DNA from: Phaffia rhodozyma
Taxonomy: Eukaryota; Basidiomycota; Tremellomycetes; Cystofilobasidiales; Mrakiaceae
Length of the DNA stretch: 64,000 nucleotides
Reading direction: 5' to 3'
NCBI GenBank assembly: GCA_014706385.1
Contig: JACGZH010000002.1
Location: 1,550,001-1,614,000 of the forward strand
Shown: one piece after another, positions 37,501 to 48,233 of the stretch
Position numbering within the stretch: the first letter of the stretch is position 1
Layout of the letters: every line of letters starts with the position of its first letter
Position numbers and translations under genes: made by a program
The notes under the pieces: model-generated
What the model was told of the DNA's origin: nothing
The model's database searches: none
The model's input: only the letters and a program-made list of their open reading frames with translations

Positions 37501-38414
37501 CGTTAATTCTTTTTACTCATTGAAATATAATAACAACAAACCACACTGGGCGATCGGAACGTTATACAGAGCCAAGGCCAAACACTCTCAAGGGTAAAGA
37601 TTGACCTAGCTCGCGCTTTCGAAAAAGGTCCGTTCTCTTCCTTTCTCCTACTCACGTTGTGCGCGCCGACGAAGACAACGCTGGAGAGTCAGGAAAGAAG
37701 ACTTAAGGAGGGGAGGCAACGTCGTTCTTAAGATTTGATCGGTACGAACTGATCGAGTTCTCTTTTTTTCTTTTCTTTCCGGATGGCATCACCAGGCCAA
37801 ACATACGTTGCGGTCTCAAGGTTCTTATCGTCCCTTCTTCGTTCAATTGATTCCCCACATACAGAGAGTCCTGAAGCGTATCTTGTCATCCTTCTGCTAT
37901 GTGATGTTTCTTTCTGGGTTATCGGAACTTCGGGCGCTCGGGGGGGATAAAATAAAATGAAATAAAAACAGGTGTACGTCACTCGAAACATTACAGATCG
38001 TGAACTTTCTACCTTCAAAGTCAGTCCACTCCCTCCCCTTGTTTGTTTTTCTTTCTTTAGTTCGATCGGTTCTTTGATCAGTTGATTGGTTGATCGGGAA
38101 AACGAACGAACATGTGCTGGAAAACCACATATAGAGTTACAGTCCATCCGTCGGTCATCGAGTGGGATGCCCGTCATACCGTTCTTTCCGCGGCCTCGAA
38201 ACCAGAGGGAGACGGTGATGGTTCGAATGGTGGTGAAGAGAAGGACGATAAGAACGTTTGGAAAGGAACGGTCGTCAATCTAGGAGGTCGTCCGGGTGAA
38301 GAAGTGAGTTCCCTCTTTCCACGAGTCACCCCCGTCTTACGATTTGACATTAGAAGAACGGCAGGCATTGGAGGACCGGACTCGGTTCAAAGTCGAAACG
38401 AGCCTCTGTACTAA
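34578..38414 (+). CDS. PIF1: PIF1-family 5'-3' DNA helicase
   Basis: SF1B helicase acting on telomeres, G-quadruplexes and mitochondrial DNA. Start ATG 34578 gives an acidic N-terminus, then [20 protein letters not shown] and the Walker [12 protein letters not shown], formed across an intron. Next come [20 protein letters not shown] and SWAGVGLG, Walker [64 protein letters not shown] with [28 protein letters not shown] and [15 protein letters not shown], and [10 protein letters not shown]. These are helicase motifs I, Ia, II, III, the PIF1 signature, and V-VI. There are many introns, some exons tiny. The C-terminus is not certain: after a donor near 38302 either the frame ending at 38414 or a slightly longer one is possible. 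No mitochondrial leader is obvious at the start. Confidence 0.88.
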
Positions 38415-39125
38415 CATCCTTTGTGTTTTCGTTTTCGCGTTTTTTAATTCTGTTGTCCACTAGATGATCATTAAATTTTGAGCATACGTAACTCCAGCCG
38501 GCTTCACCGAGCTGGATAGAATAACTATCAAGATAGGCGAGCGATGGATGATACCTAAGATACACGGCACACAAAATCCAAGATGTTGAAACATGGTCGT
38601 CACTCGCAAAGCCGCCCAAACCAACCGACGTCCCATCTTCAAAATCAGAGAATCAGGAAGCCAGTTCAAATCGAGCAGAAGCAGCCAAGGCAGGTTTAAC
38701 GAAACACAGAACGGAGACGTGTGCAAAAAAGCTGAAGGGGTTGATGTTTTGTATTTCGTATTCAGTTAGGACAAGGGAAACGATAAGACAGATGGGTTTG
38801 ATGAAGGTATACAACTTGGAGCTGGCTATATGGAACGAACAGACGTCAGAAGATAAAGAGAAACCCGTGGATTGAACTTGAGATTGATGAATCGAAACCT
38901 GGATTTGGACGAAGAGAGAGTGAAAACAAGAAACGAGAAGGAGCTGATGAGGTAGTGAGTGGAGGATGAGAGAGGAAGGTCCAGTCGAGACGAGCGAGCA
39001 AAAATGGAAGAATTGAAAGAAATCAAATGGGGAGATCGAATTTGAATGAAACTGAGATGTAAAATGAACCGATTGAGAGCAAGGGAGTCGAAAGGCAGGA
39101 AATAATGAGTTATGAAGAGGGGGAT
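38415..39125. other. Convergent intergenic region, PIF1 / RING-LON 3' ends
   Basis: No gene is seen. The minus-strand open frame at 38653-39141 is low-complexity Phe/Ser/Leu sequence without family similarity, and it begins at a non-ATG codon. This stretch should hold both 3' UTRs. Confidence 0.45.
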
Positions 39126-42100
39126 CTAATTGCACACGCAACCGCTATTTGCACAAAAGTGAAGACAGCAGTCAGCCTAGAGATCTCTTCCCACGTCTTG
39201 AATTAAAAAACAAACAAACAGATAACCGACAAGAGAAAGAAAAAGATAGAGAGAGAGAAAGAGACACACCTAGAGAACCACCAAGAAGCTCTAAGCTGTT
39301 CAATCCAATGGACGACAAGCGCAAGTCTCAACCTCGGAGATCTTATCGGCAAGAGTTTTGCCTTTTCGAATTCGTCGATCGGAATGACCTGTTCAGATGG
39401 AAAAAAGAGATGCTCAGACCCGTCAGTGATATTGGCAGAAAAGGAGCGAAGAGAAAAGGACATACGCTGGCCATCCAGAAGCTACAGAGACTAGGATCCG
39501 TGGGCATCGGTCCGTACGTGTTGTTCAACCTTTGCAGCAACCAAGGCGCGCTTCCTGAGCGGAGATGGCTGACGAACGATCTACAGATGAGCAAAAGATC
39601 GACCGTCGACATATCCGCCGGTGTATCCTTGAGTGTTCCATCAGGGTTAGTTTCCGGATATGATAATCCTGGTGGAGGGGGTGGATGTGGAGAGCGAGCG
39701 TTTGGTCGAGTTGTCGTTCGGGACGGAGAAGTCGGTATGGTGGTCGGAATGAGATCTTCGCCGATGTCTGTTCGCAAAGAATGTTCTGTCGACGACGAGG
39801 TCGGAATGGATGAAGAATGGGCCGAGGTCGAGGAAGACGAGGCATGCAATCGGGCTTGTCGAGCGGCGGTAGCTCTTACTAAGGCTGCTCTTTCCAACTC
39901 GACTTCATCCTCGAACGTGATGTCGTTGATTCTATCGAGAGTTGTATCAACCCCAAAACAAAAAGCGATAAATATGTGTGGTTGAATGCAGCGAAGGTGA
40001 GGTCACGTAACATGAGAATAGCAGAAAGACCAACCTCTCAACCTTGCCAACAGAATATCCGTCCAGAGTAGAAGTCTCCAAGATTTTGAACCGCCAGCTA
40101 CCGACAGTCTCGACCATGCTCCTGCCGTCGGCCATGACCTGAACAGTTCTGATCTCGAGCATGGTCCCATACCTGACGCCCGAGCCTGGTCTGGGTGGTA
40201 GTGTCATTCCAAACCTAGGCGAATTTGACTCAATGCATCGACGAAGCATGAGCCGGTATCTACGAGAAAGGAAAAAATTAGGAGAAACATAAGGAAATTC
40301 ATTCAAGGTTGATCAAAAATTGGTACAACAAGAAGTCAAGGAAAGTCGTACCTTGGCTCAAAGACATGAAGAATAGTAGGCATGTGTGGGAACGCCAGTG
40401 TACACACGAAGATCGGAGTGTCTTGTGAGGCCTCTTGTTCGATATGATCCAGGATCGCCTTTCGTTCTGTACATTCTGCTGCAAACGCCGAATTGACTGG
40501 AGAAAGGAAAGTATGAGCATGGAGAGGCGGTTGAGCCGACTGTAATAGGACATAAACTTACGGATGACATGAAGGACTTTGTTGAGGGCCATATTTCGAG
40601 AGCTCATCATCTGAAGATCGGATCGGCAGATCGGGCACTTGAGCGAATGATCCATTGAGCGAGACAAACACGATCGGCAATATGTCTGAGAAAGGTCAAA
40701 AAGTATGGTGTGTCAGCAAGAGAGGAAGAAAGAATAAGAGGAGTGAAAAGACTAAACATACATGACCACAGGCGGTAGTAACGGGCTCGTAGAGGATACT
40801 AGCACAAATATCGCATTCCAACAGACCTAATAGATCTCTTTCGAACATTCCGATGCCCAACGTGTCTGACGAGCTGTCCGTTTGTTTTCCAACAGTCGAT
40901 ACTGAGATGCCCGACTTTTTGGTCGTCCTCGTTCTTGTCCTCGTCGTCGGTCTTATCGATCGAAGATGATCGGCGGAGGAATCGACTGATTGAGCGGGCG
41001 AAACGGGTTTCATTCTAGGTTTTCCTTTCCTAGAGGATGCTGCATGCGTCGGTTGGCGGTTTAAAGACGAAGTCCGCGAGAGTCGACCGCTCACAGAGGA
41101 CGCAGGAGAGGGCGATCGAGAGATCGAACCAGGCAGGGTAGATAAGAGGGGCAGGTTGGATGAGGAGGGCAAAGGCAAGAGTGGGACAGAAGAAGAAGAA
41201 GAAGGCCGAGGCAAGGAGTCATCATGAAGACCGACAGTGGGTGTGCTGTACGCTGCGAAAGAAGAGGAAGAAGAAGAAGAAGAAGAGGAGGCAGATAAGG
41301 TACGTTGATGACGCCTGGCTCGTTTGGCTGCCGAGGGTCTTTCGGCCACAGGCGATGTGGATGGGTCGAGAGTGGATCGGCCGAGCGGCGAAGGGTTGGG
41401 CGTGGTCCGCGCGGAGGGACCGAGATCGGATGAACCGAGCGCAAGTCTTTCGACCTCGCTTTCCTCTCCGGTTTCAGAAAGAGAACCTTCGATCTCGATC
41501 AGCCTACCCTCGGCAATCGCCTTTGCTCTCGCCGAAACAAGCTCGACAAGCTTGGAGAGGATAACATCCGGTTTAAACTGAGCGTGTAAGGTGTCCGGTC
41601 TGATGGTCTGTGGAGGAAGGAAACAGGTTGGGACCGGGCATCGGTATCCTGCGAGCGAGTAGTGGAGGTGACAGATCGAGTGACCGCATACGATCGTCTC
41701 TGGCTGAGTCAACAGGTGGTCCGGCGGGCAGAGGGGACTGAGAGATTGGATGCAGTGGTGAATTAATTTTATGAGTATGCCGGTATGTGTGGGAAGGCAG
41801 GACAGATAAAACACAAAAAACTATGTCAACGAGACAAGAACAAAGAAAGAATAAACAGATAGAAAGAAGACGAGCGCACCACTTGAGACAATCTTGAACA
41901 ACCTTCCACCGATCTCTCCACCGTTTAAACGACCGTCTGTGTTCTCTCTCACTGTCTTCGTCGTCATTATCGTTATCCTCGTCTTCTTCGTCGTCTGCTT
42001 CAGTGTCATCCTCAACTTCCCGGTCGGCTTTGCTGTTTTCCGATGGCGATGGAAGGTCCGTATGTGGTTCAGGACAGGCCACTAGGTTGGACGATCTGTG

Positions 42101-42797
42101 TGGAACAGAGGAGACGGAGGAGGAGGGGAATAACGAGAGTGAGAGCGAAGGCAGAGCAGACGTGTCCGGTAAGGACGAAGAAAGAGCGGACGATGTCAAC
42201 GAAAGACTGGGACGGGTTGTGTTGGACATGACCGGTTGAGGAATAGTTTGGGAGAGAGTCTGTGTAGACGTCTGATCGCCCAAGGTTTGATCGGGAGATG
42301 ACTGATCGGGAGTTCTGATCGGATCGGCCGATCTGGTGGACGACATGACTTCTTGCTCTGGTTGGATATTGAAAGTGTGAGGGAATGGCTGGTGAGGATA
42401 TCCGGAAAGGTCCAGAATTTGAGTGTAGCTATCTTGACTGGCCGACTGGGTAGGACGAGGTGACTGAGACGATGGTTGGGCAGAAAGATCCCGGGGAGAC
42501 GACTGCGAGGAGCAAAAGATAGAGGGAGAGACCCAAAGAGAAGAAATGAATGAAAGCGTGAGCCACGGGACTTGACCGAAACCAGACGAGGAAAACGGAC
42601 AGTGAACAGACAAGAAAGAAGAAAAAGAAACAGGCAGAGAGACAGAGAGAAAACGAGAAATACTCGGCCAGGACGATACTTACCGATCGAGAATCCCTAT
42701 GATGGAGGTGGTCTCTCTGATGGTGATGCTGTTGGAGTTGCTGTTGCTCTTGAAGTTGCTGCCGCCGCTGGCCTGGTGACAAAGGCAACAAGTCCAT
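39126..42797 (-). CDS. RING-LON ubiquitin ligase (LONRF-like), two RING motifs
   Basis: Start ATG 42797 gives MDLLPLSPGQRRQQLQEQQQ and a Gln/His-rich, then acidic, disordered N-terminus (DDTEADDEEDEDNDNDDEDS). A first RING-like motif follows: CPPDHLLTQPETIVCGHSIC and HLHYSLAGYRCPVPTC. After a Ser-rich linker the canonical RING reads LECDICASILYEPVTTACGH, then TYCRSCLSRSMDHSLKCPIC. The LON substrate-binding domain follows: PIFVCTLAFPHMPTILHVFE, RYRLMLRRCIES, FGMTLPPRPGSGVRYGTMLE, GRSMVETVGSWRFKILETST, and a C-terminal helical part with YGPMPTDPSLCSFWMASVLP, LVVHWIEQL and the final SWWFSSGCVCN. The family's vertebrate members (LONRF1-3) are E3 ligases. The poly-Ser runs (about 41250-41290 and 41180-41210) are encoded by AGA/GAA-type plus-strand repeats. 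The order of domains is complete. Confidence 0.88.
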
Positions 42798-43939
42798 GCG
42801 AGGATGGCAGAATTCACGAAATCTTTTCAAGCAGAGAGTCAAACCTGCTTGTAATGGTATCGTTGTACAGAGTAAGATGATGTGTGAGTGGGAATGTAAG
42901 TGTGAGTATCTATGATGATGATGATGGACGACAGAGAGCAGTCAAGACAAGAGACCAAACGACAAACTCTTCAGCTTTCCCTGGTGGTGGTGTTCCTTTG
43001 GAGAGACCGAATTAGCGAGCACGCACCCTCGCACGGACCTCTTGCGTTCTCCCCGCTCAGGAACTGGGATCGACCGGTGGGAGGTCTGGAGGTTAAAAGC
43101 GCAGCAGGCTTGCCCTGGCTCGCTCGATCGATCATCCACAACGTCACCGGCCGGTGGATTAGAATGACTGGCGCCCTAGTGCCCTGATGCCCTGGTGTTT
43201 TTCGGTGGCTTATTGGCTTATTAGCTTCTTCTCTGCCGGCGCCGCCATATTGATTTATTGCCTTATTGCCTTATTGCCTTATTGCCTTATTGCCTTATTG
43301 CCTTTCTTTTTTTTCTCCTCCTCGCCGCCGCCTCGGATGGCCTGTTCCTGAAAATTACATTTTCCCGATCCATCGACTCTCTCCTCTCGTCCAGATCGAG
43401 ATCGACTCAGCGGAACACATTCCCGATCTTGGGTCTCTTCATACACTGAGTGCACTTGGAGGAAATGTGTGTGTAGTAGTATCGATGTGTATTTGAGTGG
43501 CGTCCGTGCGTGTCACAGTATGTGTGTATAGAGTGTCAATATACATATAAACAGTCTAGTCGTAAGCGTGTTCTCAATGTATCATCCGTACTGCCTGTGG
43601 GTGTCCCGATGGTGTACCCGTATAGTACCCGACCTATGGATGTACAGCATCCAAGATATCGACATCGAGCTTCTGTGGCAATGATATAGAGCTTCTGTAG
43701 TAATCCTCGTAAAGTGTCTCTCACAATCTCCTGTATATATCTTCCCCAGGTCTTCTTCCACTCTTGTCTCGAGCCTGCTCTTCTGTCTCGATTTCAGGCC
43801 ACACTCATCCTCAGCCAGACAGAGAACAAGGTATATACAGAGACATCAATGATGATTACAACCAGAGCACAAGAAAACAAAAATAAGAATAAGAATGTTT
43901 GGCAATATACTAAAACACTCGGACGCCCAAATATCCAAA
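42798..43939. other. Intergenic region: RING-LON promoter / acyl-CoA oxidase 3' end
   Basis: No gene is supported in 1.1 kb. It contains a (GAT)n tract at about 42914-42928 and the CCTTATTG tandem repeat at 43261-43300 (separate entry). The small frames around the repeat merely translate it. Confidence 0.45.
43261..43300. repeat. 8-bp tandem repeat (CCTTATTG), 5 copies
   Basis: Five perfect consecutive copies of CCTTATTG occur. They are preceded by a partial TTATTG and, 50 bp upstream, by degenerate GGCTTATTGG / GGCTTATTAG words. The 8-bp unit is not a multiple of three, which fits non-coding DNA. Confidence 0.9.
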
Positions 43940-46900
43940 CTACGCATTCGTCTGCTTGGCCCGCTTGGCCTCAGCAGCGAGCTCGGCAATCTCCTCATCC
44001 AGCTCGGTTCTCATCTCCGGCCCGCCAAAGTCGGTCGCGGGTTGTCGCTCGAGTAACGGTTTGATCAGCCGTTCAAAGTATGGATGGACTGGTCAGGAAT
44101 AAAAGAGTTCATGATCAGCATTCCGTCTTCGTTCCTCTGTCTCTCTCCTTCATCCAGGACTCACTCTTCGGAAGAGGGTTCGACCGTCGGACATGATCAA
44201 AGTAGGCCTCATAGATCTGACCGTCCCATCGGCCGAGAGGAGAGTTGATGATATGATCACTCAACGCGAAACCATCCACCACAGGGACTACCACCAGGGC
44301 GACGCAATTGATTGCAACACCGTTAGACTTCATCCGTTCTCGTAGGGCATCCAGTGCTTGTATAGTAACTCACCGGCTACAGCCCGAAGCTGGGCGCAAA
44401 GGTCGTTCACCTCAAGCTCAATCGCATCCAGGTGTTTTCTCTCAAAGTAGCCGTCTGAACAAAGAAAGAAGACCTTGTCAGCAGACATCTTGTATTTAAA
44501 GCTGCCGTCAAAAAAAGAATTTACACTTGAGGAAACCGCCGGCCTGCTCTTCGATCTGGTGCAAACCATACAGCCTGCAGGTTACCAACAACACCTTCTT
44601 CTCGTTCTCAAACTCTGCTGGGATGGCTTCGAGTGCGGATTTGAACTTTGAAAAGGGTAGGTAGAACGAAAATTCAGCACAGTGTACGTCGAATGAGCTA
44701 ACGTTCTTCCTCATCATCCAACGCGGATCTCTTGACTTACCATCCGGAAGATGTAACCGATGGAGTGAGCCTAGAGAAGCAATGTCATCGTCAGCCAACT
44801 CACAATTCTCATATTGCCAGTCCAGGCAGATACGATAGAAACCTACCTTGGCGGCGACAAATCTGCCCTGGGAACAACCTTCCATCGCCATCTCCTTTGT
44901 CATCCCCTTGTCCTTGACCAATCGCTCATAATCCTCCGCCGCCTTCCTCACCAGATTCGCCGCTACGCAAGCCCAACCCTGGTCAATGTCCTCAAGATCA
45001 AGCTTCCCAGAAGACTTTGCCTCAAACACGTTCGGTCGGGCCAGATAGGATACCCCGGGTGCTAGCTTCTTACCCCTGATCGCGTCGGTATAACTACTGA
45101 TGAGGGATCTACCAGATTGCAAACTCAATATAGTGTTGTCTCCCTCCCAAGTACACTGGACAGCGAAATCGTTGTACATCGAGGGGAAACCAGAATAAGC
45201 ACTGTATCCATGGCCACCTAAAGTCTGTCGACAGGTGTCGATTGTACTCAGACAGGACCATGTACAGAACGCTTTTAGACCGGCCGACGTCGCATGAACT
45301 TCTTTCAGCTTGTCCAACACATCCTGGGTGTTTGGCTGAGTTATAGAGCATGCGCATGCGCAAATCGTGTCAGTGACAACAAAAGCCACCAAAAAGCAGG
45401 ACAACAGAAAACAGACACTCACATCGTTAGGTTCCAATGTCTCCAAAGCGGAAGACAGCTCGCCATACATTTCCTCCATCTTATGGGCAGTAAACCCATT
45501 AGCGATCGCCTGAGCTAGTAGGGGCTGTTTAACAGAGGACGAAGAAGACGCATTGGTTTTCCTCCTATCCTTAACCCTAGAAAGGAGTAGAAAAAAGGAA
45601 GGGGAGCCTTACCATAAGTCTTCGTTGATGAATCGGATAATCTAGCAACTGGGTCTCGATCTGAACAGTTACACCAAAACGTTTTCAAAATTCAGATGGG
45701 CTACCCTCGAGAGAAAGAAAAGATGAAACATGATGGAAAAAGGGAAAAAAAAATTACTTACAGCGTTTCCTCCGCTACTGAACTGTCTTCTGACTGCTCC
45801 ATACCGAATCGCGATCGTCAGCGCCTTCTTTGCAGAATTCGCACTGTCCGAAACCATCGACGTTCGGCCGCCAACTAACGCTCCGTACGTGAGTTGAGCG
45901 AGCGGCGGCTCGAACACCTCGCCCGTCCTGCTAACCTGGGTGTACTTCATCAGCATCTATTTATTTACATCAGCCCCCAGAATTCGAAAAAAAGGGTACG
46001 GAATGTTAGGCCTGATCAAACAAAGAAACCAAAGTGTATCAATAGAGAACGTACGTGACTTCGAGGTACTCTAACAAACGTGAACTGGATAAATCCATTG
46101 TCGATTCCATCTCTTCACCATGCAAATGAAGAACCAGATGAGCAAATTATAGACATATTCTTCTTATCGATGGACCTCGGTCCCGTCAGGAAGAATAGAC
46201 ACTCACCGTCCCATCTTCTTACCAATATCTCCGATATTGATTCCAGGGAGAAGCTGGAATGTTCTTTTTGTTGAGATGGACAGTCCAATCGAGTAAGAAA
46301 ATAGTGAAAGCACAAGCTTAGATGTTCTTCATCCTCGAATGAATCACTGCCACTCACTTGGTATCTCTTAACTGGACAACAAACGTCTTGACTCCGTGTT
46401 TCTTACCGTCGACCACCAGCTGGGCAAATACAGCACAATGCGTCGCTGTGGAAGCCGCACCTCCGATCCACCATTTAGTTGCACCCTTGAGTAGTCGAGA
46501 AGAATCCCAAACGAACTTGTCAAAACGAGAACGCACGAAGATAGTCTTGAATGGACAAAACAGACTAAGAACGGACGAACAATATGAGGGGTGTGGATGA
46601 TGAACTCATCGGATGAACGATCGAAAGTAGCAGTGGTCTCAAGCCCGGCCTGTAGAAACGAAAACTCATTAATTACTGATCTATGGCATATTGATACAAC
46701 TATATAGAGGAGAATCAAGGAGGAAGAAGACGCACCACATTGGAACTGATGTACAAGATAAAAGAGAATAACGATGATCATTCAATTTGACTGTCCTCAC
46801 TCAACGCTAGAAGCTCACCACAAACAGAACACTCACCCGTGGGCTAGCTCGGTCATACCGAAGCATCCGATAACTCCATTGAGGCCAAGAACACCTTTCT

Positions 46901-47950
46901 CGACCTAGTGATCAGAGTGGTGCGAGTCAGTGACGCACCGCCGAGACATTTTGATCCGAATAGAGAATGCAAAAATGCTGACCCAGTAGTTCAATTGACT
47001 AGTCGTTGCTCCACCTCTCACTGCACCTAAAAACAAACCGTAGTGAACCCCGAATCTTGTCTACGGATGAGATAGATTTCGTTCAGGTACAATCCGGTCA
47101 ATGCAAATTCATCACTCGAATTCTGAGAAGAAAACGAACCCAAAAAGCGGGATCGGCGATACCTACCAAACAGACAGTAAACAGACCAAGTTAGCGTGTA
47201 TGTCAAAGTAGACCATCGGAAGAGATGTTCAACCAAGAACGTACCAATCAGTTGCATCCTGAGGTTGAAAGTTTCTAAAGATTCATTCGTCACGTAATGG
47301 ACCTTAATTGTTTGTTTTGAAAAGAGATTAATCGGAAGCTCTCATCACCCAAGCCATTAGAAGCAGAAAAGAAAGAAACTCCATTAGAAAACCTACCATG
47401 ATTGCAAACTTTTCCATTGTTCTCTCTCGAATCTCATCCTTCGATAGGTCGTGAATATCATCCAGCCGGAAAGCCGGAGTTCGAGCAATCTATAGTCGCC
47501 GCGATAAGAAAGATTCCCATGAAAACTAGTTAGATACAACCGTCCAGTATTTGGTTAGGGATATCATGTCAAGAGAAGGGAACATATGTATTACCTCGGC
47601 CATAAATCGTTCCTTTCTTGCCAGATCTTTCTCACTTTTGTGCATCAAGACGGCGAGCTGCACAGAATGCGAAAAGTACACGTGAGAAAGGAACGTACCC
47701 TCGATGTCGATTTAAGAGAGAGAAAAAAGGAACTAGACATACCTTTCGAACATTAAATGGAGGGCTAGCTCGCTCCTATCAGATGGGAGTCGATATTACC
47801 ATAGGAGAGGAGAAGAGAGGAACAGGAGAATCAGTCCATCCGAATCGACGCGGGAAAGGATCTCGGACAGATCGATTTCAGATATGACACATCGACACGA
47901 ACCATGGCGAGGGTCTCTCCTGTAGTGGGCTTGGGGCGAGGAAAAGCCAT
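43940..47950 (-). CDS. Peroxisomal acyl-CoA oxidase
   Basis: FAD enzyme that starts peroxisomal beta-oxidation, converting acyl-CoA to trans-2-enoyl-CoA and passing electrons to O2. ATG 47950 gives [16 protein letters not shown], then a 33-nt exon (47743-47775, [11 protein letters not shown]), [20 protein letters not shown] and LRMQLIG. The FAD/acyl-binding core is [70 protein letters not shown] and [12 protein letters not shown]. The later part has [20 protein letters not shown] and [20 protein letters not shown], the latter holding the catalytic Glu. The protein ends ...[15 protein letters not shown], so the last three residues are not an SKL-type PTS1, and no PTS2 is seen at the start. About fifteen introns interrupt it. 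Full length (about 680-700 residues) is intact. Confidence 0.93.
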
Positions 47951-48233
47951 GATAATAAACTATGATTCTTAGTGTTTGTGATAGGATGTTTACGAGAGAC
48001 AAGATCTTGGAACGCTGGGCTGATGAAAGTGGAAAGGAAGAAAGGAGAACGTTGTATTTATATGAAGTGGTCGAGTTTGATGGAGGGAGGGTTGAACCGG
48101 TAAGGATTAACCGGGCTTACCCGGGATTCTCCTGACTTGGATACCACGTTACGTAAGGTAGACTCTTCTAATTTGCAGATTCATTTAAGAGCATGTAAAG
48201 CACACATGTATATAGCCATCGATATTCTCTGTT
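47951..48233. other. Intergenic: acyl-CoA oxidase promoter / UTP18 3' end
   Basis: These 283 bp lie between two minus-strand genes. The sequence around 48085-48125 (GAACCGGTAAGGATTAACCGGGCTTACCCGG) has overlapping CCGG/ACCGG palindromic words about 150 bp upstream of the oxidase ATG, which could be a regulator site. A TTACGTAA word lies at about 48149-48156. Confidence 0.35.

Noticed and set aside
38640..38700. tRNA-like word (CCAGTTCAAATCGAGC)
   Set aside because: It resembles a T-arm but no acceptor stem, D-arm or anticodon arm can be folded around it.
38653..39141. Minus-strand open frame between PIF1 and RING-LON
   Set aside because: Phe/Ser/Leu-rich low complexity, no ATG at its stated beginning, no splice logic; convergent 3' UTR is more likely.
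43258..43496. Two small frames across the CCTTATTG repeat
   Set aside because: They simply translate an 8-bp repeat in shifting frames.
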